The notes below the pieces were generated by a model, which was not told the origin of the DNA, did no database searches, and worked only from the letters and a program-made list of their open reading frames with translations. From Acidobacteriaceae bacterium (GTDB lineage: Bacteria > Acidobacteriota > Terriglobia > Terriglobales > Acidobacteriaceae): 5,268 nucleotides of DNA. Both the position numbers and the translations under genes were made by a program. The stretch spans positions 19,555-24,822 of the forward strand of contig PLST01000191.1 in assembly GCA_003164255.1 (NCBI GenBank), given 5' to 3'. This document shows positions 1 through 5,268 of the stretch, in pieces. Each line of letters starts with the position of its first letter. Positions within the stretch are counted from its first letter, which is position 1.

Positions 1-371
1 AGACCGGAGCCCAGGGGTACATCGCCCCACAAGCTCATGCTGAAGCCGGGAAATTTGTTTCCCTCTCCGGTAAGGATGACGACCACGCCGATGGGATAAT
101 CGCTCCAGTTTTTGGACGGCTTGGTGGGCAAGGCCGCTGCCTCAAAGCTTTTTTCCTCTCCAAAGTTCTCGGAGTAGATGACGATCTTTCCGTCGTTGCG
201 CGGCGAGATAGCAGCTAGCGTGGCAAAGTTGATGGCCACGGGCATGACGAAGCCCTCGGCGTAGTCGGTGTGCTCACCGATCAGGTTGACGCGGCCGGGA
301 GCCACGAACAGCGCGGGCTCGGCATTGAAACGGGCAATGTGCATGGAACGGAGGACGGCTGGATCGTGCAT
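1..371 (-). CDS. galK: Galactokinase, N-terminal part (cut by window edge)
   Basis: Galactokinase phosphorylates alpha-D-galactose to galactose-1-phosphate with ATP, the first committed step of the Leloir pathway, in the cytoplasm. Reading leftwards from the ATG at 371-369 gives 123 full codons plus two bases with no stop. Residues 24-37 carry the galactokinase signature (APGRVNLIGEHTDY), followed by GFVMPVAI. By family knowledge R27, E33, H34 and D36 line the sugar site. The last visible residues, GDVPLGSGL, begin the second GHMP-kinase motif, the glycine- and serine-rich ATP loop. About two thirds of a normal protein of roughly 380 residues lies outside the window. A GAGG at 386-383 sits 11 nt before the ATG, a little far but usable; the in-frame ATG at 344-342 has no better site. 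The gene lies 187 nt downstream of the decarboxylase on the same strand, and I see no convincing promoter or terminator between them, so cotranscription is possible. Family assignment is firm. Confidence 0.93.
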   Translation of the reverse strand, partial: MHDPAVLRSMHIARFNAEPALFVAPGRVNLIGEHTDYAEGFVMPVAINFATLAAISPRNDGKIVIYSENFGEEKSFEAAALPTKPSKNWSDYPIGVVVILTGEGNKFPGFSMSLWGDVPLGSG

Positions 372-558
372 TTGAGTTAATACCTCGCGATTGAGTTCTG
401 AACGGTTCGACAGGCCATTGCGTAGATGGAATGCGCATTTGGCCCTGAGTGGTCAGGATGCTGAAAACCCGGCGAACGGAAGGCTTGCAGCCCTGCTCCG
501 ATGATAATGAGAACGTTTTCTTGGTCTGCTCTATAGGTGCCCGTATTCGTCATCCGCC

Positions 559-1977
559 TCATTCTCCGATTGGGGCTGCGCAGGCTGCCATATATCTTTC
601 CCAGATGCGGTCGAGCCAAGCCTCATGTTCCGGCTTCATCAGGACCGATCGCAGGCATGTAACTAGCGTGTTCTCAACTTGATTTTGGCCTGTGTCCGCG
701 GGCGCAAACCACGACTCCGGCAATTGTACAAGAGCCAAGTGCAGGTCATGTGCGGCGCACGAATCAAAAATTGCCCGCGCGCGCTGCGAGGACTGATCAG
801 GGGATTCGGCCTGGAGCTTCCAGACCACAATATCCAGTTCGGGGTGGCCGGCGACAAGTGGCTGAACACGCGCGTCGGCGCGCAGGCGCCGGTCCAACTC
901 AAGCGCGGCGGCACGGCCCTGGGCAAGGCCGCGGGCAAACTCCCCCGAGGGCGAAAGCGGCAAAAACTGCTGGGTAGCCCACAGGGCCACGGCGGCTGCA
1001 CCCGCGCGCGAGCACTCCAGGCTGATTTCGCCGAGATGCACGGGGCCCCCGGCGAGCGATTTCGGCTCGTTGGCGTGGGGGGGCAGTTGTTTTGAGGTGA
1101 AGTACGTGTAGGGGGAATCGTGCTTGTAGAAGCGGCCTTCCGCGGGGTCGCGGAAAAGGACGCACCCGCAGCCATAAGGTTGCAGGCCGTGCTTGTGTGG
1201 ATCGATGACGATGGAATCGGCCTGGGCGATCGCAGCGTAGGCACTGCGAGCCGGCTCGTCCAGCGCATCGGGAATGAGTTTGAAGTAGCCGCCATAGGCC
1301 GCATCCACGTGCACTCTGAATCCGTAGCGCTCTCTGAGCGCAAGAATCTGGGGCAGCGGGTCAACAGCGCCGATGGCCGTGGTGCCAAGGGTGCAGACGA
1401 CCGCTGCGACATCGCCTTTTTTGAGCTCGGCCTCGAGCCGGTCCATGCGCATGCGGCCTCGATGGTCGGCAGGAACCTGCGAGAACGGAAGTTTGAGAAC
1501 GGCGGAGATGCGGTGGTGGGTGTAATGCGCCTGCTCGGAGGCAAGAATCCTCATGCCGGGGCGCGTTCCCGCCGCTTGGCCGGCGACCCACAGAGCCTCA
1601 AGATTGGCCAGCGTTCCACTCGATGTAAGGTGGCCAAGGTACTCCGACCAGCCAAACATGCCGGCAAGCTCGCGGACCGCCTCAATTTCCATCTCCGAAC
1701 TGGCCCGTCCGCCGTCGCGAGCATGGTTGTTGGGATTGATCTTCATCGCCAGAGCGTAGGCGGCGCGGGCAAGCGGATGAGGCGGCTTGAGCATCTGCCC
1801 GGCATACAGAGGGTGGAAGTAGGGATAGTTGTCGCTCAGACGGTGGGCGACGCCCTCAAGAACGCTTGCCATCCGCTCGGTATCCGCGGCGGGTGCGAGG
1901 CTGGGAAGCGCGGAAAACTCAGCTTCAAGCAGCTCCGTTGCGCGGGATAACAGGCCGGGGACGGGATCGAGGGGCAT
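559..1977 (-). CDS. Group II PLP-dependent decarboxylase-like enzyme
   Basis: This is a fold-type I pyridoxal-phosphate enzyme of the group II decarboxylase family (aromatic amino acid, glutamate, aspartate and tyrosine decarboxylases), probably a cytoplasmic amino-acid decarboxylase. At 472 residues it has the usual length. TSSGTLANLEAL (118-129) is the phosphate-binding loop region. H151 in SEQAHYTHH probably stacks on the PLP ring. GTT (198-200) precedes VDPL. HVDAAYGG (223-230) supplies D225 for the pyridine nitrogen. DPHKHG (259-264) supplies the Schiff-base lysine K262. CLRSVLMKPEHEAW (441-454) matches the usual C-terminal arginine segment. The histidine after K262, where classical group II enzymes often have tryptophan, and the later P-x-G pattern recall MfnA-type tyrosine/aspartate decarboxylases and sphingosine-phosphate lyases, so the substrate cannot be assigned. 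GAGAGG at 1988-1983, 5 nt before the ATG, supports the start. The gene is divergent from the cold-shock gene and ends in TGA 187 nt before galK. Confidence 0.9.
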   Translation of the reverse strand: MPLDPVPGLLSRATELLEAEFSALPSLAPAADTERMASVLEGVAHRLSDNYPYFHPLYAGQMLKPPHPLARAAYALAMKINPNNHARDGGRASSEMEIEAVRELAGMFGWSEYLGHLTSSGTLANLEALWVAGQAAGTRPGMRILASEQAHYTHHRISAVLKLPFSQVPADHRGRMRMDRLEAELKKGDVAAVVCTLGTTAIGAVDPLPQILALRERYGFRVHVDAAYGGYFKLIPDALDEPARSAYAAIAQADSIVIDPHKHGLQPYGCGCVLFRDPAEGRFYKHDSPYTYFTSKQLPPHANEPKSLAGGPVHLGEISLECSRAGAAAVALWATQQFLPLSPSGEFARGLAQGRAAALELDRRLRADARVQPLVAGHPELDIVVWKLQAESPDQSSQRARAIFDSCAAHDLHLALVQLPESWFAPADTGQNQVENTLVTCLRSVLMKPEHEAWLDRIWERYMAACAAPIGE

Positions 1978-2072
1978 GGCGACCTCTCACAGTATCACAG
2001 CCGGAAATGGGATGCTAAGGCCCATTCCAGTCAGCGGGTTCCAGAAACAGGAATCGCGAAGTGAGACGGTGA

Positions 2073-2101
2073 ACGATAATTCATGTAGAGATTTTTGACA
2101 C
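2073..2101 (-). promoter_or_regulatory. Candidate sigma70-type promoter for the decarboxylase gene
   Basis: On the minus strand GTGTCA (2101-2096) is separated by 17 nt from TATCGT (2078-2073). Each hexamer matches the sigma70 consensus at four of six positions and the spacing is optimal. Transcription would start about 90 nt before the ATG at 1977. The match is weak and could be chance, since AT-rich intergenic DNA gives such pairs often. It overlaps the DNA where the divergent cold-shock promoter would lie. Confidence 0.3.
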
Positions 2102-2104
2102 CAA

Positions 2105-2113
2105 TGATACACT
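2105..2113 (+). promoter_or_regulatory. Candidate extended -10 promoter for the cold-shock gene
   Basis: TGATACACT holds a TG-N-TACACT arrangement, an extended -10 with four of six matches to TATAAT. A perfect TTGACA lies just upstream at 2095-2100, but only 7 nt separate it from this -10, so the two cannot act as one classical promoter, and no good -10 lies 16-18 nt after TTGACA. If the extended -10 is used, the cold-shock transcript has a 5' leader of about 110 nt, a length common in cold-shock genes. Assignment is tentative. Confidence 0.3.
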
Positions 2114-2229
2114 GTTTGCAGCGTTAGAGCCGAACCGGGCGTGAGCAGTAACTCGCCCAACCAAGCAAGATTCTGCCAGTGGTCGCTCCGATTCATCAAG
2201 CGCAATTCAATACAGGAAATACGAGCAAA

Positions 2230-2430
2230 ATGGAACAAGGTACTGTGAAGTGGTTCAATGACGCGAAGGGCTTCGGCTTTATTTCGCGCCAGAACGGCGA
2301 AGATGTGTTTGTGCACTATTCCGCGATCAACTCAAGCGGTTTCAAAAGCTTGCAGGAAGGTCAGGCAGTGCAGTTCAACGTGGTAAAGGGGCCCAAGGGC
2401 TGGCAAGCTGCTGACGTACAGCCGCTCTAA
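2230..2430 (+). CDS. Cold-shock protein, CspA family
   Basis: This is a 66-residue single cold-shock domain, a five-stranded OB-fold that binds single-stranded RNA and DNA and acts as a cytoplasmic RNA chaperone. The whole family pattern is present: GTVKWFND at 4-11, RNP1 KGFGFI at 13-18, RNP2 VFVHYSAI at 26-33, and the terminal strands EGQAVQFNVVKGPKGWQAADVQPL spread over 43-66. Aromatic nucleic-acid contacts W8, F15, F17, F27, H29 and Y30 are kept. The open frame runs 17 codons further upstream, but every close homologue begins at or near this MEQGTVKWF, so the ATG at 2230 is chosen. AGGA at 2214-2217 lies 12 nt before it, a rather long spacing. The gene stands alone, divergent from the decarboxylase and convergent with tspO. 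Family members may be cold-induced or constitutive; the sequence does not decide which. Confidence 0.95.
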   Translation: MEQGTVKWFNDAKGFGFISRQNGEDVFVHYSAINSSGFKSLQEGQAVQFNVVKGPKGWQAADVQPL

Positions 2431-2439
2431 GCCCTCCAG

Positions 2440-2452
2440 GCCGGATTCCGGC
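2440..2452 (+). other. Short hairpin after the cold-shock stop codon
   Basis: GCCGG, ATT, CCGGC forms a perfect 5-bp GC stem with a 3-nt loop, 9 nt after the cold-shock stop. It has no T-run. It may help 3' end protection or pausing ahead of the larger hairpin downstream, but alone it is too small to call a terminator. Confidence 0.3.
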
Positions 2453-2466
2453 AGAATCTAGCAAGC

Positions 2467-2504
2467 ACAAGCGAGGGCTGGGGGAGATCCCGGCCCTCGC
2501 TTGT
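2467..2504. terminator. Strong hairpin between convergent genes, probable bidirectional terminator
   Basis: ACAAGCGAGGGC (2467-2478) pairs perfectly with GCCCTCGCTTGT (2493-2504). The stem continues inward through one T·G wobble (2479/2492) and three G-C pairs (2480-2482 with 2489-2491), giving 16 bp around the 6-nt loop GGAGAT. It lies 36 nt after the cold-shock stop and about 60 nt after the tspO stop, where a shared terminator is expected. Neither side has a real T-run, so strict intrinsic termination is not proven; GC-rich genomes often have such U-poor stems. Confidence 0.7.
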
Positions 2505-2563
2505 CTGACACGGTGGCCTTCTCGGGCCACGCAGTTAGGTGTGTGCCGCCCGCAGGCGCTTGG

Positions 2564-3043
2564 CTAACCTTGGTTCAGCCGCCAGAACGCTGCATTTAAG
2601 GCCGTTGCAAAGCTCACCCATGCCCAATAGGGCGCCAATAACCACGCCGCGACCGGGGAAATCTGCCTGAAAATTATCGTGGTGATGCCGATGGCCACCC
2701 AAAGCAGCGCGACTTCAGCGAGTGCGGCACCCAGGTTGTGCGCTCTGAAAAATATCCACGACCAGGCAAGGTTCAAGACTAACTGCACCAGGAAAAGCGC
2801 CAGACCCCATGTCCGCAGTGGCGAATCGGCTGCCAGCCAGACCCGCCAGGCGGCAACAGACATCAGTGCATAAAGTAACGTCCACACCGGGCCAAAGACC
2901 CAGTTCGGGGGAGCAATGGACGGCCTTGCGAGCGTCCTGTACCACCCGGTCACTTCATCGGCAGTCCAATAGGCGCCGAGTCCCGCAAAAGCGAAACAAA
3001 CACCCAACCACACGAGCAACGCGATCCACCGCATTCCGTTCAT
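2564..3043 (-). CDS. tspO: TspO/MBR (translocator protein) family membrane protein
   Basis: TspO proteins are five-helix membrane proteins that bind porphyrins and other tetrapyrroles and are linked to oxidative and envelope stress; their exact reaction is debated. The 159-residue product shows the full family pattern: WYRTLARPSIAPPNWVFGPV over 34-53, with P45, P46, N47, W48, F50, P52 and W54; N91-LAWSW-IFF at 91-99; and APYWAWVSFATALN (137-150) followed by W154 and LN. Hydrophobic helices lie near 6-26, 50-70, 79-99, 104-124 and 130-153. The open frame extends 49 codons upstream, but that part has no TspO character. AGAGGA at 3053-3048 just before the ATG at 3043-3041 fixes the start. The gene converges on the cold-shock gene and follows the 89-residue cysteine protein by 80 nt on the same strand, so cotranscription with that gene is plausible. 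Confidence 0.93.
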   Translation of the reverse strand: MNGMRWIALLVWLGVCFAFAGLGAYWTADEVTGWYRTLARPSIAPPNWVFGPVWTLLYALMSVAAWRVWLAADSPLRTWGLALFLVQLVLNLAWSWIFFRAHNLGAALAEVALLWVAIGITTIIFRQISPVAAWLLAPYWAWVSFATALNAAFWRLNQG

Positions 3044-3047
3044 CCGG

Positions 3048-3053
3048 TCCTCT
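3048..3053 (-). promoter_or_regulatory. Ribosome binding site that fixes the tspO start
   Basis: AGAGGA on the minus strand ends 4 nt before the ATG at 3043-3041. It decides for this start over the far upstream ATG at 3190 and over the ATG three codons downstream, which has no site at proper distance. Confidence 0.65.
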
Positions 3054-3123
3054 TGGAGTTGGTGTGCCCGCAGGGCGTATCGTCCGGGAGCACTTCGCCA
3101 AAGGTACACGAATTGGGAAGCTT

Positions 3124-3393
3124 CTAAAGATCCCAGGTTGGCGCGCTGCCAGGAACTGCATTGCCGGCGAAAGAATCTGAGCCGCTCCATTCGGGAACCA
3201 GGAAGCTTTCCTTCGGATGCGCCTCGGGGCCCTGCGCATTGCGGTGATGACGGCGAAGCGACTCCTGAATCTCGTGGATCGCCGCTAGCCGCTCAGCGTG
3301 CGACTGCCGATCCCAGAACATGACAAAACCTTGGCCACAAACGCAACAATTGGTTTCTGCGTTTCCGTTTGTTCTCTTGCAAAGTACCTGCAT
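3124..3393 (-). CDS. Small conserved-looking cysteine protein of unknown function
   Basis: I cannot name the function. The 89-residue product has C5 and a C16-C17-x-C19 cluster (NCCVCGQGF, 15-23), followed by VMFWDRQSHAERLAAIHEIQ (24-43), a likely helix with heptad-like spacing. Then come LRRHHR (46-51), GPEAHPKESF (55-64) and VPEW (66-69), and a loose glycine- and serine-rich tail. The first part resembles a half zinc ribbon: C16 and C19 form a CxxC, with C5, H32 or H49/H50 as possible further ligands (inference). There is no signal peptide or membrane segment, so it should be cytoplasmic. A GAGG at 3402-3399, 5 nt before the ATG, supports the start. The same frame stays open for another 164 codons into the peptidase gene, but that stretch is low-quality shadow sequence. 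The stop lies 80 nt before tspO. The overlapping frames on either strand are poorer proteins. Coding status is likely but not certain. Confidence 0.68.
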   Translation of the reverse strand: MQVLCKRTNGNAETNCCVCGQGFVMFWDRQSHAERLAAIHEIQESLRRHHRNAQGPEAHPKESFLVPEWSGSDSFAGNAVPGSAPTWDL

Positions 3394-3398
3394 TTCGA

Positions 3399-3402
3399 CC
3401 TC
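3399..3402 (-). promoter_or_regulatory. Ribosome binding site for the 89-residue protein
   Basis: GAGG on the minus strand, 5 nt before the ATG at 3393-3391. It chooses this start over the in-frame ATG at 3468-3466, whose extra 25 residues look unrelated to the rest. Confidence 0.5.
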
Positions 3403-3608
3403 ATGCGGGCTGGGACGGTCCCCCAGCCATCCAAGCGACGATAGTGCGGCCCGTACCAAGGTGAACATTCCACCATGGCTGCAACGAGGGCGGTCTTTCG
3501 GGGCAGTGTGAGGTCCCCATTTCGAGTGACCAGCGACAAAAGATACGGTTACCAAGGGTTGGGTACCCGGCGGACGCCTCAAAAAGATCAAGCGACCAGA
3601 CAAGAAGA

Positions 3609-3634
3609 GGCCCGGCAGGTTCAGTTGCCGGGCC
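3609..3634 (-). terminator. Intrinsic terminator of the M48 peptidase gene
   Basis: On the minus strand GGCCCGGCA, an 8-nt loop, and TGCCGGGCC form a perfect 9-bp GC-rich stem that begins 27 nt after the peptidase stop codon. It is followed on the same strand by TCTTCTTGTC, a T-rich tract. Orientation and placement fit a Rho-independent terminator, and suggest that the 89-residue gene downstream has its own promoter in 3394-3600. I find no convincing promoter there. Confidence 0.75.
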
Positions 3635-3661
3635 CCGGGGGTGTAACCGTTCAAGACCGTG

Positions 3662-5026
3662 TCAATGTTTCGCCGGGGGATTCGCTGGAGGTGCCGCAGG
3701 CGGGCAGGGCGTCTTCTCGAATAGCTCCAGATTCTCGCCTTTCCACACCATGGCGGAGTGAATGCGGTTGTATCCGCTGGGGTGATCGAAGAAGACAAAT
3801 TCTTCGACAGGGCCGGGCCGCATCTTGCGATACTCCGACAAGTGGATGGCAGCCTGGGCGAACCCATCGGGCTGGCGGGCTGCATTCAGGCCGAACATGT
3901 CGGCCTCTTTTTCCTGAGTGCGCGTGACGGTGTTCATGATCGGCGTGAGCGCAAAAAACAGAACCCCTGACATCAGCGCTGCCAGCGGCAGCACCGCAGG
4001 GTCGCTCACCTCGCGAATGTCCCAGCGCGCTCCCCAACGCTCGAGCGCCCAATCGAGCCCCCAGTAGAGATAGGCAAACGAGACGAGAGACAAGACCGCG
4101 AGGAAGAAGAGGAACTTGGGAATGTGGTTCATGACATAGTGCCCCATCTCATGACCCATGACCGACTGAATTTCTTCAGGCGAGCCGCGCTTGAGCAGAT
4201 TGTCGTTCAGCGTAATGCGCATGGTGTTGGCAAAGCCACTGACGTTGGCGCTCATGCGCGTGGTCTGGCGGCTGGCGTCGATCTCGTACACGTCGTTGGT
4301 TGGAATCCCGTTGGCATGCGCCATTTTGAGGATCGGCGCCGTGATTTTTGGGTCGTTGAGGAGGGTTACTTTGTTGAAGATGGGCTGCAGGTAGACGGGG
4401 CCGATGGCAACCGCAACCATGGCGAAGACCATGGCCACAATTGCGCCCCAGATCCACCAGGTCTTGCTCAGCTTGCGCACAATGGCGAACAGGGCGACGG
4501 CGACAAGCCCGCCCAGGACGAGGTTCACCAGAAGAGCCTTACCCTCGTCGCCCATCCATGGACCGAAGGTCTGCGTCGCAAGGCCATACTTGTGCTCGCG
4601 GGCGAAGCTCTCGTAGTACTCAAGCGGATAGCCTAACACGTAGGTGACAACGATGAACTGTGCGAAATAGAGGAAGGTCTGCAGCGGCTTGAAGCGGGAG
4701 GTGCGCACAGCCAAATCGCGCATACGGGCCGACCACCGCGTTTGCAGAAGCAAAAGATAGATGGCGGAGGAGACAAGGAAATCCCAGAGAACCAGCCAAT
4801 AGCCACCTTCGAAATAGGCGTTGGAGCGCGCTGTGGCGGCGGGAGGGATCATGGCCATGTAGGCCTCAGTGGCCGCATCGGCGTTAAATTGCGGTGAAGG
4901 CTGGGCCGCGGCAGGAACCTGGGTGATGTCGACGTTGGGCTGAATGGCCGGCTGCGCGCAGGCTGAGCCTGCGGCAATACCGGCAAGCAGGAGAAAGAGT
5001 GCAAAGCTCCTCAGATTGAAGTGCAT
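3662..5026 (-). CDS. M48 family membrane zinc metallopeptidase, Ste24/CAAX-type
   Basis: The product is a 454-residue membrane zinc endopeptidase of family M48 with the Ste24-type layout. Residues 1-24 look like a Sec signal peptide with an A-C-A cut before Q25. Residues 25-70 are a Pro/Ala-rich linker. Helices near 76-94, 114-132, 163-183 and 192-213, with LEYYESFAREHKYGLATQTF at 135-154, match the CAAX-protease N-terminal domain. The catalytic domain carries HEMGH at 292-296 (zinc ligands H292 and H296, catalytic E293) and EKEAD at 372-376, where E372 is the expected third ligand. More helices lie at 303-323 and 345-365. FDHPSGYNRI (413-422) is the usual C-terminal family motif, and a proline-rich tail ends the protein. 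Bacterial members are thought to act in membrane protein quality control; substrate unknown. GAAAGG at 5039-5034, 7 nt before the ATG, selects this start although the frame is open 64 codons further. It is followed by an intrinsic terminator and is divergent from thrS. Confidence 0.93.
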   Translation of the reverse strand: MHFNLRSFALFLLLAGIAAGSACAQPAIQPNVDITQVPAAAQPSPQFNADAATEAYMAMIPPAATARSNAYFEGGYWLVLWDFLVSSAIYLLLLQTRWSARMRDLAVRTSRFKPLQTFLYFAQFIVVTYVLGYPLEYYESFAREHKYGLATQTFGPWMGDEGKALLVNLVLGGLVAVALFAIVRKLSKTWWIWGAIVAMVFAMVAVAIGPVYLQPIFNKVTLLNDPKITAPILKMAHANGIPTNDVYEIDASRQTTRMSANVSGFANTMRITLNDNLLKRGSPEEIQSVMGHEMGHYVMNHIPKFLFFLAVLSLVSFAYLYWGLDWALERWGARWDIREVSDPAVLPLAALMSGVLFFALTPIMNTVTRTQEKEADMFGLNAARQPDGFAQAAIHLSEYRKMRPGPVEEFVFFDHPSGYNRIHSAMVWKGENLELFEKTPCPPAAPPANPPAKH

Positions 5027-5033
5027 GTTTTTG

Positions 5034-5039
5034 CCTTTC
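5034..5039 (-). promoter_or_regulatory. Ribosome binding site that fixes the M48 peptidase start
   Basis: GAAAGG on the minus strand, 7 nt before the ATG at 5026-5024. The following residues form a clear signal peptide (NLR, then a leucine- and alanine-rich core), which the longer upstream reading would bury behind 64 arginine-rich residues. Confidence 0.6.
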
Positions 5040-5226
5040 ACAAACGAGAGATTGTTGCGTCTGCATATGGGGATGACAAAGACACAACGGCTAGAGCGCG
5101 AAACAGTATCAGAAAGCATTACGGGTTGTCTGGCCCGATGGTTCCCCTTGCGACGGTATATCCTGAAAGGTTGCCGCAATTGCCGACAAGGGAAGCGGCC
5201 GGAAAACTCAGGACCCACACAATATC

Positions 5227-5268
5227 ATGAGCAAGCAGACAATTGCAGTCCACCTGCCCGATGGGGCC
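5227..5268 (+). CDS. thrS: Probable threonyl-tRNA synthetase, extreme N-terminus (cut by window edge)
   Basis: Only 14 codons are visible, reading MSKQTIAVHLPDGA. The I-x-V-x-LPDG pattern directly after a short start is typical of the N-terminal TGS domain of threonyl-tRNA synthetase, which charges tRNA-Thr in the cytoplasm. Other TGS proteins normally carry the domain internally (RelA/SpoT) or at the C-terminus (Obg-like GTPases), which favours thrS. AGGA at 5210-5213 lies 13 nt before the ATG, farther than usual. The gene is divergent from the M48 peptidase, with 200 nt between the starts. Bacterial thrS is often controlled through its mRNA leader, but I see no clear leader structure or T-box here. 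The short visible length limits certainty. Confidence 0.62.
   Translation, partial: MSKQTIAVHLPDGA

Noticed and set aside
377..619. 80-residue minus-strand open frame between the decarboxylase and galK
   Set aside because: Overlaps the decarboxylase end in another frame, has no plausible ribosome binding site or motif, and its composition is not protein-like.
663..1544. 293-residue open frame on the minus strand
   Set aside because: Same-strand shifted frame inside the decarboxylase; Ser/Pro/Arg-rich composition and no motif. The decarboxylase frame is continuous, so no frameshift is implied.
1120..1950. 276-residue open frame on the plus strand
   Set aside because: It lies wholly antisense to the PLP decarboxylase, whose motifs are intact; the product has no recognisable domain and its length reflects GC-rich codon bias in the real gene.
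1987..2316. 109-residue minus-strand open frame across the csp 5' region
   Set aside because: Antisense to the start of the cold-shock gene and spanning the divergent promoter region; no recognisable protein features.
2412..2421. TGACGTACAG, matching the start of the cold box (UGACGUACAGA) known from the E. coli cspA leader
   Set aside because: It lies at the 3' end of the cold-shock coding sequence, not in the leader, and simply encodes the conserved ADVQP end of the protein. Probably coincidence.
3044..3190. N-terminal 49-residue extension of TspO
   Set aside because: Arginine- and glutamine-rich, unlike TspO N-termini, overlaps the end of the 89-residue gene, and a ribosome binding site marks the ATG at 3043.
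3394..3885. Upstream 164 codons of the frame that contains the 89-residue protein
   Set aside because: It overlaps the end of the M48 gene in another frame, crosses its terminator hairpin, and has arginine- and proline-rich shadow composition; the ribosome binding site supports the ATG at 3393.
3475..3927. 150-residue open frame on the plus strand
   Set aside because: Antisense to the M48 C-terminus and its terminator, with no domain or ribosome binding site.
4124..4636. 170-residue open frame on the plus strand
   Set aside because: Antisense to the M48 catalytic domain, rich in H, D and G as expected of a shadow, with no family match.

Overview
The window looks like an ordinary chromosomal stretch of a moderately GC-rich bacterium. 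The gene set fits a soil Acidobacteria-type genome: a Ste24-like M48 peptidase with a signal peptide, a group II PLP decarboxylase, TspO, a short CspA-family protein and a small cysteine protein with an FWDRQSH segment. That assignment is inference from protein flavour, since no rRNA or other phylogenetic marker is present. No mobile element, CRISPR array, tRNA or rRNA was seen.

Layout, left to right. (1) Positions 1-371, minus strand: the N-terminal 123 codons of a galactokinase (galK), cut by the window edge. (2) Positions 559-1977, minus: a complete 472-residue PLP-dependent decarboxylase-like enzyme, upstream of galK and codirectional with it. (3) Positions 1978-2229: a divergent control region with weak candidate promoters on both strands. 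(4) Positions 2230-2430, plus: a 66-residue cold-shock protein. (5) Positions 2431-2563: a convergent spacer holding a strong 16-bp hairpin, probably a shared terminator. (6) Positions 2564-3043, minus: tspO, 159 residues once the start is corrected. (7) Positions 3124-3393, minus: an 89-residue cysteine-containing small protein, 80 nt upstream of tspO and possibly cotranscribed with it. (8) Positions 3394-3661: a spacer with an intrinsic terminator for the gene to its right. (9) Positions 3662-5026, minus: a 454-residue membrane M48 (Ste24/CAAX-type) zinc metallopeptidase. (10) Positions 5027-5226: a divergent spacer. (11) Positions 5227-5268, plus: the first 14 codons of a probable threonyl-tRNA synthetase (thrS), cut by the right edge.

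The genes do not form one obvious pathway. They read as separate small transcription units: galactose metabolism, an amino-acid decarboxylase of unknown substrate, an RNA chaperone, a stress- or porphyrin-linked membrane protein, a membrane protease and a translation enzyme. The least described element is the 89-residue protein at 3124-3393. I found no convincing evidence of a new multi-gene system.
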